A DNA stretch of 64,000 nt, taken from NCBI GenBank assembly GCA_900239685.1, contig OENT01000910.1, positions 1-64,000 of the forward strand, given 5' to 3'. The number at the start of each line of letters is the position of its first letter. Within the stretch, counting starts at the first letter, position 1. Position numbers and translations under genes: made by a program. The notes below the pieces were generated by a model that had not been told where the DNA came from, did not search any database, and worked only from the letters and a program-made list of their open reading frames with translations. This document shows, one piece after another, positions 1 through 12,318 of the stretch. The DNA is from Rotaria macrura (taxonomy: Eukaryota > Rotifera > Eurotatoria > Philodinida > Philodinidae).

Positions 1-129
1 TTTGATCATCATCAACATACAAACCGCATGGGTAAGAGAGTTGATTGGTTGAATTTCCTTGTCCAGTTCCTCCAGCCACAGTGGTGCCATTTCGTTGCCA
101 TTGAGCATTGACAGAAATATTAGGCATCA
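1..129 (-). CDS. NHL-repeat protein, 5' fragment cut by window edge
   Basis: Partial gene running off the left edge on the minus strand. From the ATG at 125-127 the frame is open to position 1 and reads MPNISVNAQWQRNGTTVAGG, then a Gly/Asn-rich stretch and CGLYVDDDQ. The pattern (N-A-x-W, a G-T-T-V-A-G-G strand, then Y-P-x-G-L-Y-V-D-D) is the blade pattern of NHL beta-propeller repeats as I know them from bdelloid rotifer proteins, where such repeats sit in large secreted or membrane proteins. A pyrimidine-rich acceptor ends at 130, so the ATG may be an internal Met and the exon may continue an upstream exon. About 43 residues are visible, so the full architecture is unknown. The family call rests on the motif only. 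Confidence 0.65.
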
Positions 130-300
130 CTACAACGAATGAGGAAAGGAATCGTCATCATCGTCAGAGAAAGAGTTGCGAAGAAAAAATTGTCCTTCAA
201 AGGGTAGTCACTGGGAGTGTTGATAATTATTTCTTCGCTAGTAGGGTCTAAGCCATAAAAAGTTTCTGTTCGTGCTTGCAAATATTTCTTCTAATGAAAG

Positions 301-465
301 AAAGGCCTTTTGCTGAAACGAGTTGATTTCCTTCGTTCGCACAGAACAAAAAACATTTTTTTGACCTATCTGCACGAAAACCTCTATGAAGTTTGACGGA
401 AGGTAATCGGGGTCCAGGAACTCGAATCTGTGATTAGTTTTTTCGAAATCTGACTTTTTTAGTCG
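301..465 (+). repeat. Dispersed repeat R1, copy 1
   Basis: Shares a diagnostic string of blocks with copies at 54531-54652, 54765-54948 and 58641-58830: gaaacgagttgatt, then ttcgttcgcacaga, an A-rich block, ttttttgacc, gaagtttgacgga, actcgaatctgtgattag and a T-rich end. Copies at 301 and 58641 run in one orientation and the two at 54.5-54.9 kb in the other. No coding capacity and no clear terminal repeats are seen, so the class (SINE-like, MITE or LTR fragment) is open. Confidence 0.6.
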
Positions 466-1341
466 TTGAATAAAACCTTTTACGAAACAGTGTTACACAT
501 GCCTCAGATCCTTAGATAAAACTTCTGCAGCTCGCTCAATTCCGATAACCGAGTCAATGCTTGAGACGAACAAAGCAACGATCAAACAGAGCTTCTGGCT
601 AGATGACTGGATATTTTTTACAGGGGAAGTATTTCTTCGGTTTTCATGGAAGTAGTATTTTCAAAGAAGCCTGGTAAACAGGGTTGCCACCTCATGAAGT
701 CTAAAAAGCGGAAACTATCAAAAAATGCGAAAAAACGCAGAAACCTACAATTTTGCTGATTTTGTTTAGTTTTATATAGTTTTATGAAGTAAAATTCGAT
801 CTGGATGAAGATAATTCATGAACTCACATGCATCTCTTGAGTTCGGTACAGTTTTTTGTTTTTCTGATTGTAGCATTATTATTGCTGTTTTCAATTTTCA
901 TCGATGTTTTGATTCACAATTATGCTCTCGTTATGCATTTGTTTTAAGAAATTTGTTGAAATTTTCTTATTTATGCTTTTTTCTGCGTCAATGGATCACA
1001 GAAATACAATGGGTCATCAGAGTTAACTATTGATTGAAAGTAGAATGGTGCTTTAACTTCATTAGTTTGAGTTGAAAACAATCTTTCTTTCATAGGAAAA
1101 GTTTTAATGTTCTTCCAGAAAGTTAGCAGATTGACTAATAATTGTGATGACTGACCCTGTACCTCAGTGATCACGTGTTATTGAACAATAGCAGGCTTTT
1201 CTCTATGCAAAATTGTGAAGAACCACATAAAAGTCTTTTATCTGGAAAAGCAAAAAAAAGCGAAAGAGGTGGCAAGACTGCTGGTAAAAGTCATGTAGAT
1301 TTTTTTAGGCCATGAGGATCTGTGTATATAGTACACTAATT

Positions 1342-1415
1342 ATAATAATTGAATGGCTAGTCGCGACTCACGACTCGCGAGTGGCGCCTCATAGGAACAC
1401 TGACGAACGACTGGC
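1342..1415 (+). repeat. GC-rich repeat R2, copy 1
   Basis: Contains gagtggcgcctc followed by a gacgaacgact block. The same order appears inverted at 54000-54052. The motif is GC-rich in AT-rich surroundings and is locally repetitive (cgcgactcacgactcgcga). A shorter related piece (ggctagccgctc) recurs near 59312. Class unknown. Confidence 0.5.
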
Positions 1416-4400
1416 CGATAAACAGAACATTTTGCAAAGAGAACCTTTCGAACCATTGAAACTAATTGAGTAACGGTGTATCATTCAGGTCTATTCGGTT
1501 ATGGCTATTCAATGAGTGAGAATACATCTGAGAAAATATTAAGTTTTAATATGGTCCCTAGATTGTGAAAAAAAAACGTTATAGCGCAGCTACTCTTTGA
1601 CAATGACAATATATCATTTTTTCAAATCACATAATGAACATCAATCAATGATTGTAAACCAGACAGATCACTGGGTGGAATCTAAGACTCTGAAGCTAAC
1701 CATGTTATTGTGCTTTTACCACATTGTGCTTCTTTCAGTATAGTGCTTTGCAACCGAAAAGGTCGCATTACTTGTAAATTCTTAGCGATGAGTACTTATG
1801 GAACGATCTGTAAAAACTTTCCTGTTTATCATTCGAAAAAAGTGAAGGCGATCGTCTTTGCAAACCATTGGTGTAAGTTCTTGCTGATATCTATCATATT
1901 GAAGAAAAAACTAAGAATTCTTACATAAGGTCTTAGTCTAAAAATCTATTGAATTTAGCTTGCTAGTTTTAGCATTAAGTCATTTTTGAAATATATCATA
2001 GAAACACTGAGGATCTTGCGGAAATTCTCAGAAATTTTTCACCGAGTATGATTAATTGCGAGGCTCTACGCAAGTTTCACTATATATAATACTAAAGGCG
2101 AAATGAAGGATGCTAGAAGCGTGGTCTGTGAATGTAGAAGCATTGTCAAGGATACTGGAAAAGTTCTCTGGACTGCTAGAATCATCTTGCCCGTTTGTTC
2201 CCACCTAAATCCTTCNATACTAGAAGGTCCCATAATTAATTAAATTTTTGAAAATTAGGAATTTTCATTAGTGTATCTACACCAAAATATTGCTATTTTT
2301 CAGGATTTTCAACCAGTACATCTGAAAACAATGAGTTAAACATTACGCATGAACTTGCAAATTCCTGAAGATCCTTATTTCAAATCCTCAACGTTGCTTA
2401 GGTTTTCTAAAAAACGTTTTGAAAGTAAACATTGCACAAAAAAGAGAGCATAATACAAGGCTGCCCCTCCCCTCCAGAAAAATTTTTACGATTCAACATA
2501 ATGGAGGACTTCGGGTCATTTATTATTGGATTGAGGGAGGAGAGGTTAGAAGAATAATATGGTATCCTCGAAGGATCATTTGGGACACTTTTGTGACAAT
2601 CTGGGATGCTCTGAGATGCTTGAAGCTTTTCCTGCGATTCTTGCAACATCGTGTAGGACGCTAGAAGCATCATCTGTAGTTTCATAGGTGAGTGCACAGA
2701 TAGTGAAGACGTTCTCTTATAAATTAGAAATATTATCAAGAAAGGTCCAGGCTTGACGGGGTGTGAGAGATCCATTTGATCCCATTCAAGTCGACAGACA
2801 GGAAATGGGAGATAGTTGACCTGTAAATGGAAGTATGTTGGATGCCAAAGGCGTTCGCTGAAACACTGCGCGACCAACATTGGATGGCAGAAGCAATCGT
2901 GGGCTTTTGCTACGTTCTGTACCAGAGACGCGAAAGGGACAACCTGGGATGCTGATGGATGGAAAGTAAGTGTTGGTGTGACTGTTTGTCAGTTAGTCGA
3001 GCACAAGTACGCCAGGTATTGAGGATAAGAAGAACGTTTGTGGCACACTTAGTATGATTCTGAGAGTCTGGAGTTCCAACCGAGGATGGAAAATTTGAAA
3101 GGAAATGATATCAACATTCGATTTAAACAAAGAACAACGAAAATCTGATAAAAACGAGTCGAAATTTCGAAGAAAAATAAAAACTTCAAAGTAAATGAAC
3201 ATGTAAGATTTTTGTCTTTAAGATTCTTGTGGCGATTTCAGATTTGAAACGTACTATACTACTTGATATGGAACAGTTATAGTGCGTTAATGTGAGTTTG
3301 CTTCAATTGAAATTTAGTTCAATTCTTCTAGGAAATGATTTCAGCTATATCCCAGGGATAGAGGTTTTATCTCAATTTCCATCTCGGTCACGGGTCGCAA
3401 AACTGGGTGTGGGAGGACATCGTGCAATAACCGAAATATTCAGTTTTTTCCAGCAATAAAATCAAATTTTTTCAGCATTGTACGCTTTTTTTGCAAGATT
3501 TTCGAAACAAGCAATTTAACCCCGGAATATTTGATTCATCGTACTGCCACTGATCTTGGTTAATATTCAATTGAAAAAAATTCAATTACAAGCAAAAATA
3601 GACGATAGAAAGGATTCTATCTTTACGGCATTCGTCTAAGTACATAGTATTTTCTCGTATATCTGAAGTTGTACAAACATAAAAAGAAAAGTATATGCAT
3701 ATCTGTTGCGTAGTATTGTCATACAAAATCACTACGTTGTATGGGATCCTTGTTTTATGAGAATGTGCGTTATTTGAAAATATATAGAGATATTTCTTAT
3801 TTTCTTTTTATTTTCTCATGAATTCTAATGTTAAAATAACTTGCATCCTAGTTGTTTTTTTTCACATTTTTTACCAAATAAATATGTCTAATGAAAAAGT
3901 ATCACAGAGAAAAAGAAAGATTTTGATAAAACTATGGGAATATTATTCAATTGATATTGGTCACACTTGACAAAGATATCAATTGAGTGCAATGCGATTT
4001 CAATAATTAGTTAAATGTTACGTTGAAAAATGATGTCTTTTCTGTGTGCTCAACTTGATGCATATAATCGAAAAATAAGAAAAAAATTAAAACACGTCCT
4101 GAACAGTTAATAGATAGATGAAAGCTTGGCATTACTGATAACATCTTTGGAACAGTTGAGATGTATATAAAATGTTGACCGAAACACTACCAATCGAAAG
4201 ACGAGCTCGCATTCAGTCATTCCTTTTCGGTTACCGATCTCATTGTCAATCTATTAGAACTCACAAAAAAAAGAAAAGCAATGAAATGATACATAAGCGA
4301 AAGAGTCATGAAAAATTAGACTTCTTAGAAACGTAAAATTGTCAATCGACGCAAAACTATCTCATAAATCAGTATTTTTTTCAAATTTTATTTTAACGTC

Positions 4401-7400
4401 TCAATCATAAAATTTATATTTTTAAAATTACTTCTTTAATGTTGTAGAAGGGAAGGAACAATAGAATAAACTAGTCTCTGTTTCAATACATAATGCATTG
4501 ATTTGTTTATCTTTGAACAAAACCATGGGACTGTAGATCGAGAATGCTTATTTAATGTTTACATAATATCAACAGATCCTATTCAATTAACATAGTTTGT
4601 TCGTTTGGAAGATGATGAAAAAGAAGAGTATAGCTTATTTTTCTTTGGTATGACTGTTACACATCGGGCATTCACTTGTGTCTACTTCTCCTTTTTTTGT
4701 TAATATAGAATCTTCAAAAGTTACAAAAGATTAAATTAGCGATAGATCCTTCCTGGAATACGAGTAATAAGATGATAAAAAACATTATCACAAAATTTCT
4801 AAGATCGAAGAAATAGCGATTAGAAAACAGGAAAGGAGAAAATAGAGTACGATTACATTATTGATATCAATTTGATTCTTTATATTTCGTTTGTTGGCTT
4901 ATTTGAAGATTAATTTTTTCGAAAACAAACAAAGTGGTCTTTCATCAGAGATCTGATTTAATCGACTATACTCTAACCAAAAAATCGATTAATCTGATAT
5001 TAGCATATTGTTGAATACAATATAATAATTGATTAGAATCTGTCTTGAGGTATTAGAAAACAATAAAAAATACTATAATGAATAAAACTATAATAACGGA
5101 TTAGAAAAGACTAACATCAATGAAAATCTAGTTTTAAAGTCGAAAAGATCAGGTTTCAATATTGTCATCGATTTTCAATTAATGAAAATAATCGCTCTTA
5201 TTTTGTGTTTTTCGTCACTTACACAGTTTTTGCAGCTCGAAACTAAAAGCAATCAATTGATTAGCGAATATTTTCACGCGTAAAAGTTTAAGCTAATGCA
5301 TGATTATTTTCAAGAAGTTCCAATACTCACAAACACGTTTCACTCTTTCCATTCAATGATTCATTCGACCTTATTTAACTCGTGATCACTATGATAATAA
5401 ACTTAAAATCAGGTTCGAATAGCAAAAGATCGAAGTGATGGTGAGATTCCAAAGTCTTCATTTTGTCAAACCGAACTATCAAAAGAAGCATTATCGTACA
5501 TCTCACTACAAACGAGATATAAAATTGGAATTTTTCTTTTATCAACGAAAAGCATCAGACGCAGATGAATTTAACAATCATGCTTTCTCTCTTCTTTGTC
5601 TCGTTGTGTTGCTAGCTTTTGAAGAAAGAAATATAACCGAGATATTTCAAGAAAAAAAATGATAGCATCACTTTTCAACTATAAGTATTGTTGTTCAATC
5701 ACTGGCTTCAAACATACTTTCTACGATTTGAAATGAAGCTATTCTTCTTTTCCATTTTCAATTATCGAAATCTTTAGTCTGCAGTGATCGAACTAAAAAT
5801 CCTGTATTTTAATAATTCTTAAAACACGAATACGTTTGAACGCGGTGAAAACCTCATCAAATATGCCACTCAAATGGGTACAAGTACCGTTTTTTATGGA
5901 TCTTGTCTAGCTGGGCAACTGGGAAATAATGAAATTTCTTTGCAAGAATGCTTCACTAAAAAATTGTGAGAACATTTCCAAATGATCTCTGATACCTAAT
6001 GCACATCAATTTTAGGAATCTTCATTGTGGTCGTGTATGGTTCCATGTGGATGTTTTCAACAAGCCAACTATACTATGAATCCTTGCAAGATACATCCCA
6101 TTCATTACTAGGATCTTGATTGGAGAACATAAGGATTCCCTTAAAAATTTTTACTAAACTCCCGTCGCTGTGTGTTGGAGTTTCAAAAGGATTTTTCTTT
6201 CGCTAATTTCACGATGCCAGATCTGTGATTTTATTAAAATCTTCATAATATCTTGATGATAATATTCAATTAGAATGCCTAAGGATCCTTCAGTAGCTGG
6301 ATTTGTTACAGTTCGTATTAAACACTTATCTTCAATTCCGATCGCTGTATGACATTATGACACTCGAAGGAACAGCAGATAGAATGAAGATCCTGATGCT
6401 AGGATCTAATTGAGAGTTGTATTTAGATCACTGAGACGAGGATGATCTTAGCATTTATTAAGAAGAATTTTCTGCACAAATTATTCTGCCGAGTGTCCGT
6501 CGTGGGTGGGGGTTGGTGTGGGTGTGGACTCATCACATTAAACACATGAGTGATTGTCTCTTTCTACATCCACACCCATGCTCACAGATATTAATACGTA
6601 TTCATGGGTGATTCGCAAAAATCCGTCGAGGTTTTTCTTTTTCTCTAAGTAATAGTTAAGACTGAGTATTTTCAAGGATTTTTTTAAGGTCTACTTGCTA
6701 AATTCCTTTGTCACAAGTACAAGGGAGAATGTTATATATACTTACTTTTGTTCTTATCAATGTCTGTTCGAGAAAACTATATTTCTCGGTTTTCAGAGGG
6801 TTGTCTTTTACTACTGTAATTCTAGTTGATGATATACTTCAAGATACTGAAAGCAGGAACTTTTCCCTATGAGATTGGATGGATTCCAGTAAAAGAGATT
6901 ACCAATCTTTTATCTAGATCTTCAACAGAACATCGTATAAAAATGCTAAAATGATTTCTATGAGTCTTGGAAGGGAATCTATGAATTAAAAAGCAGGAAT
7001 ATGCCAATATCAAACACGGGAAAATGCATAAGAGATTCTATCAAAATATTCATATAAATCTCAGCAATTACTTGTAGTACGATCTTCACTTTCAGCTAAT
7101 ACCTCTTGGAATCTGTCTAAATGATCTGCAGCAATGAAAATTGCGAGTCTTTGAAAGCTGTTTGTAAGTGCAAGTGCAAGTGATAATATGGCAAGGATAA
7201 TATCAGGATTCAATTAGAATTGTTACAAATACGTCGATGAATTCTTAATAGGATGAATGAAAATTCATGCTGCAAAGATTCGTTGGAATTTTCGTTAAAA
7301 TCTCTTCCTGAAACGAAAACTAGGGATCTCGACAGGAGCCTTTTTAACACGTTGGGTTATATCTGAAGAGGATCTTTACATAAAAAGCTAAGGAATCAAT

Positions 7401-8493
7401 AGGAAACCGTGAGGAGTTCGTTAGAAACTGTCAGCAATTCTTTCTAAGGATTTTTGCAGCAGGGACAAAATATTAATCGATATTTATGAAAGCAGGAGTT
7501 GACTCGGAGGAGAATTGTACAGTATTCTAGAAAAAGTTATGTAATTGATTGATAGAGAGGAGTCTATCAATCAGACATGAAACCATTACTGTACCAGGCG
7601 GTTTTCATCGTTTTTTCCAAGAATCTCTACCGCATAGAAGCTAGACGATTTTTGTGACACAATCAGAAAGGATTTCAGAGATCGTCGTGGACCATATATC
7701 ATTAATGCCGGATTAGAATGAATGGGCTACTTGCTTATCGCAGTTCGAGGATATCAAGAAACATTTATGAACAAAAGCGCCCGAAAAGAAATGGCAAAAA
7801 ACAAGTCTCATAGGATAAGAAACAATACTATATTGTACTTCAACTTTTGATCTCACAGAGATCGAGCTAACAAACTTTTCCGTTTGTAGCGATTCTCGGG
7901 TTTTTACCGGTCCAGAAATATGAGTACAAAATTGTTTCATTGACAAATTTCTTGTTGGCATCTAAATGATAGCTCCAAATTTTGAACACATCCTTGCTCA
8001 TAGTATAATCAGGTCTCAGAAATGACGACTGTGTTCAATATGATCAAGAAAATCTAAGCAGCAATAAGATATTATGTCCAATGTGAAGTAAAGAGTTTGT
8101 TTTAAACTTTGAAGGTCATTTTTCTGAACTGCTTTATCCGACACTCAGGCGATCTCAATTGCTAGTGACTTCAGTACAGTCGTCTGCTACAATCATGTAG
8201 GAAAAATATTCCATATTGCTGTTCATTTTTCCCCATGTGCTACCTCATGTAACTATGCTAATATCTAGTTATTAAGAAAATAAAAAATATGAAGCCTAAC
8301 ATAAAAATCAAAGTTCCTCTCTCATTGTGCCTTGGTATCGGCAGAAGAATAGTTATGCAAATTAAGAAGTCTTCGATTTGCGATAAGTAATATGATTTAA
8401 AATACGACAAGATCACAATTATCAATTATCGTTAAGATTTTATATCACTGTGGAAGAAAAATACACTAAACTAAGTTTCTATGTTGTTGAATG

Positions 8494-8792
8494 CCCAGGT
8501 CAATCAAAACGGCCGCCGTTACAGTATCGTAAACGGTCGTTTTTACACCGTATACCACGGTTAAACGACCGTTTTAAGCCGTATTATGGCGTTTTAACAA
8601 GGTCAGTATTACGGACGTACACGGACACCGTATATACGCCGTAAAACACTCGTAAAGACAGCGTAATACTATCGTATTCTATATAACATACGGCCGTATT
8701 ACTGACCTTGTTAAAACGGGATAATACGACGCCGTAATGGGCCGTGTTTTCATCGTATACGACCGTTTACGGATCGTTCTGTTTGACCTGGG
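8494..8792. mobile_element. MITE-like inverted-repeat element, CCCAG type, copy 1
   Basis: A 299-bp non-coding element. It starts CCCAGGTCAATCAAAACG and ends with the near-complement CGTTCTGTTTGACCTGGG. The bases just outside both ends are TG, consistent with a 2-bp target duplication. A nested inverted pair lies inside (cgttttaacaaggtcagta near 8590-8608 against its complement near 8696-8715), and the interior is built of short CG-containing words such as cgtaaacgg and ccgtattacgg. It has no ORF of its own, so any transposition would need an enzyme in trans. Similar ends occur at 44912-45270 and 52226-52527. Confidence 0.75.
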
Positions 8793-9896
8793 TGTCAGTT
8801 GTTGTGGATTCTAAGATAAAAGGTTTGGAGAGAGTTTTTCTTTCATTCTTACTATTACTAAATGCAGATACAACGGACTAAAGTACAAGTTTCTACTGTT
8901 AGAAATAACAAAAGTTAAGAGTTTCACACTCTACGACTTACAAATGTACTAAAACACTTCTTAAAATAAGTAGATTGCAAATTGATAGATTTAAACAGAC
9001 CCGCTTTCGTCGCTTATGTCAATCATTTCAACCGATTCCAATCCTGTTGCATTAATCTAGTCCCACATATCCTATGTTTGAGCTCTTAGTTACAACTTAC
9101 TAATCTTCAATAAAATAATCTTATGTTTTTTAAGTTACTTCGATATTTTATACATTTTTATTGATCAATGTGAATGCAGACGTCAGAGGATATGCCTCAA
9201 TACATTTATGTACGGGCTAAGTAGTCTTATAGTTGATTTGTGTCGAGTTAGTGTCATGCATTCAAAGCCAATTACAATCAAAATTTTCTATGAACCTATT
9301 CCAGCTTTTCTGCTTAATGGTGAACTGTAAAGCTTGGATCTATCTTACAGCATTTGATAATGCAATATGAAGTTTTTCCCGAAAACGAAGAAGGGAATTT
9401 ATGATCTTGCCGCCCAAAGCTATGAATGAAATATTTATAAAAAAAAGGAACTTTTCGGCTACATTCGGACACTGCTGTTACGATTATCTGAATTCAAACA
9501 GCGGAAGGATAGTACCGATCTAAAGAAGAAAGCTCATTTTTATAGCCTACGGTTTGAAACTATTTCAAATCTATGTAAATACAAAAGCACTTTTTTGTTA
9601 AAAGAATTATATTTAGTATAGTATGGAATGAAAAGAAGGAATGGAATTCGATTGTAGATAGTAGCAAAGGAAGCAAACTTCGATAGTGAGAGAAAATAGC
9701 CAACATGGGCAGAAGTTTGCTTCAATTTTTTTTCTTATCATAAAGATTGAATTACGCATTATATCAGATCACTGGTTGTTTCAATGCCACCTTTATTTAG
9801 CCGAGAGTAATTTTGCCTCCAGAGGAACTACACATACTGGATTAAAACTATGACTCCCCAAGATCCAGAAGCGTTTATTTAATGCTTACCTTGTTG
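8793..9896. other. Intergenic, nothing recognisable
   Basis: AT-rich sequence with no recognisable domain, RNA or repeat. A pyrimidine-rich acceptor ends at 9841 in minus-strand reading, followed by a short open run ending in a stop near 9799. It could be a last exon of the Thr-rich gene fragment at 9895-10090, but this is speculative. Confidence 0.4.
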
Positions 9897-10090
9897 ATGA
9901 GTAGTGGTTGTAGTTGTAGTTGGAATTGTAGTGGTAGTTGTTATTGTAGTGGTAGTTGTAGTTGGGATTGCAGTGGTAGTTGTAGTTAGAATTGTAGTGG
10001 TAGTTGTAGTTGTTATTGTAGTGGTAGTTGTAGTTGGGATTGCAGTGGTAGTTGTAGTTAGAATTGTAGTGGTAGTTGTAGTGTTCAGTG
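9895..10090 (-). repeat. Thr-coding minisatellite, possible mucin-like exon
   Basis: A tandem array on the minus strand built from ACT/ACA/ACC codons with periodic variants. In one frame it reads long Thr runs broken by Ile-Leu, Ala-Ile-Pro and Ile-Thr. That frame is open from a possible acceptor near 10091 to a good donor (CAACAAG|GTAAGC) whose last exon base is 9895. Thr-rich O-glycosylatable linkers are common in secreted proteins, so this may be one exon of an extracellular protein gene. No neighbouring exon is convincing, so it is listed as a repeat with coding potential. The other open frames (Tyr/Asn/His or Val-rich) are shadows of the same repeat. Confidence 0.5.
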
Positions 10091-11081
10091 CTACTTATTA
10101 TCATAGAATATTCGGGTAAAGAAAGAAGATAATTTAGGATGTGACGTAGAATATGATATAGAACTCGAAACACTCAGGCTGTTGGCGAAGTCTTAGGAAT
10201 TCTTCAAATTACAACGATAGTCTCTAATGCTTTGCTAATCGCGTTAGTTCTTTTCGAATATCGATCTTCGATCGAAAATTTTTGTACTCATTGGAGACCA
10301 AACCGAAGTAAAACTTTCAAGAATTTCCTTCAACATAATTCGAATGACTCAAATCAAAATGGAGCAGATTGAACGAATTTGAGAATAACTGACATATTCC
10401 AATGCGTCTGCTCTCTTCATTTTGAGAAATGTTGGGAAAAAATCAAGCATTTGTACAACGGCAGCAAAAAAATTGTCTCATCTAGAATACTATAGATTTT
10501 TTGACTAATACGTTCAAGTATCAGTTTAGAATTAGCAAAAACAATCAAAAGGAGGAAAATACGATGGAAACCTTATTCTACTCGAATCGTTTAGTTCTGT
10601 TCTATTTGTGAATATGAGGAAAGATGTATGTGCACTGGCTGCTGTTGCCGTAGATGATTGGTGTTAAAAGTATGAAGTGGGTAGGGTGTGAGTGTGAGTT
10701 TTGATCTTCTTTTCAGAAACATTCACACCATTATGATGCGATCTATGAATCTGTATAAGAACGACAGATCATTTTTTTAATTTTCATTTCAGTCTGTTGT
10801 TCATTAAAATATTTCCAATGTATTCAAGTGTTTGCCATATATATATAACTATGATATACTTTGTGCTTCCGATTAGTTGATATAATCCAGGAAGAGATAC
10901 GACATGTTCATCGATAATTATCATTCAATTCATTTCCACCAGACAATTTTTGCCTTTCTCAAAGGTTTCTCAACTACCTGTCACTGTTATCATACAAATG
11001 TGAACTGTACGCGGAAGACGTTTTGGTTGATGAAGAAATAAGTTTTTGAAAGATTCGATTTTCAGTTTTATCTTTAGATCA
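10091..11081. other. Intergenic, nothing recognisable
   Basis: AT-rich, with a small GT-rich run near 10675-10700 (ggtgtgagtgtgag) followed by a weak complement. No gene, RNA or mobile element could be supported. Confidence 0.4.
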
Positions 11082-11533
11082 CTATTTGTTCTCACTTGCT
11101 ATCGGTGGACAGATTCGTTGATCGATCATAGAGACCGGATAACAGACAGGAAGCGTATGACATCGAGGATGATTAACGCAAATATGGCCAGATTCATAAC
11201 AACGATTATTTGTACGTTCACACGCAACTAGCTCAGAACAAGTCACCCATTGAAAGCCACAAATGCCAGTGTTAGGAGCACCTTCCATATGAAAACAGGC
11301 ACACGCAGTATTCGACGAACATTGATCATATTGAGATATCCCATGACATATTTGAGATTTCACTAGAGCTGTCGATATACTAAATGAAAAGTAAGACATG
11401 CAAAACGAAGCAAAAATCGAATATGTGAATCTTCAAAGAAATATTGTTCAGGACTAAATCAATATGAAAATAATAGGTTTTAGAATTACCTGAATAGAAC
11501 GAATACGAAACAATGAATAACTATTGAGACCAT
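11082..11533 (-). CDS. Short cysteine-rich secreted protein (family unnamed)
   Basis: Two exons on the minus strand, 11490-11533 and 11082-11379, joined in phase at a GT-AG intron of 110 bp, giving 113 residues. Exon 1 plus the first codons of exon 2 form a signal peptide (MVSIVIHCFVFVLFSISTA). The mature part has 12 cysteines, an even number fitting six disulfides, with the spaced pattern CxC, WVTC, RCYESGHIC, HPRC and PVCYP, ending ICPPI. The protein is presumably exported. I recall a bdelloid family with the same HPRC...VCYP ending but know of no characterised function. A TATA-like TATAAAG lies upstream on the minus strand (about 11573-11579). The gene is simple and intact. Confidence 0.72.
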
Positions 11534-12318
11534 TGTTTGCGTATGAATACGATAGACTAGTGGCTGCACTTAACTTTATACTTAATCGATAGGTGATGCT
11601 TTTCGTTTTCGCCTAAGATAAAAATGCGCAAGGAATAATCATACGATACAGAGAAACTTGATATTACTCCTATACGTACCCTTACCTCAGTAATTCATTT
11701 TTCTCCAGAAAAGTAATCTTCATCGAAGAAAAAGAGTGCGATAAAAGCAACAGACGATTGTGTCTGCAATAGAAACAGTAAAACTGCTAGTGTCATCACT
11801 CTAAGCATGACTATTGTCTCTATAAACGATTTAACTGGCTAAATTCTAGTGTCTCGAGCAAACCATCACCCTTTTCGACCTTGTTTAAGCTTATTATCAC
11901 AAGGATGTGGATGTTGGTAGGAGTGTGGGCAGCTGTACATGAAGATGTATGGGGATCTGGTTGTGGACGTGGCTGATTGCCAGTGCGAGTGTGGCTTTCA
12001 ATGAACATCACCAACATCGACGCGGAGAAAAAACACCGAGACTCAGACCCAGACCAAGACCCCCCCCCCCCCCCCCCCCCATACCCACTCCAACATAATG
12101 CATATTGTACGTATCATAAGTTTAGTTAATAATTAAGAACCACGAAGAACTCAAGATTCTCTTAGCTAATTGAATTCATTAAGAATTAAAAAGCAAACAT
12201 TCTATGTAAATGTCTTATGTACAATTAATTGTTTGTTGCAAACAATTAATTTTTAAAATAATTATATTTACACTCAAAGACTTCCTGATTACTTCCTCTG
12301 TTTTACAAAAGTCGTTAT
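11534..12318. other. Intergenic with a 21-bp C run
   Basis: No gene supported. GT-rich sequence near 11895-11990 and an agacccagaccaagac stretch lead into an uninterrupted C run at 12060-12080. A homopolymer this long is unusual in AT-rich DNA and is prone to length error in assembly. Confidence 0.5.

Larger units (their letters stand above)
130..8493. other. Gene-poor, repeat-rich stretch, no supported gene
   Basis: No open frame here has a recognisable domain or a convincing exon structure. The longest minus-strand frame, at 2407-2880, reads like low-complexity repeat translation. Between roughly 1.9 and 7.5 kb short words such as aggatct and ggatcctt recur in degraded context, suggesting old diverged repeats. 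A short inverted pair sits at 6509-6580 (gtgggtgtgga / tccacaccca). One ambiguous base (n) lies at 2216. Two recognisable repeats in this span are listed separately. Confidence 0.5.

Noticed and set aside
2407-2880. 157-codon minus-strand frame as a gene
   Set aside because: No domain, no exon context, low-complexity composition, and it lies in a stretch of degraded repeats with an overlapping frame on the other strand.
8494-8792. CRISPR-like array
   Set aside because: Short repeated words are palindromic and irregularly spaced within one inverted-repeat element; no regular repeat-spacer structure and the genome is eukaryotic.
9886-10173. Tyr/Asn/His-repeat and Val-repeat frames as proteins
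   Set aside because: They are alternative frames of the minisatellite. Only the Thr frame has splice-site context.
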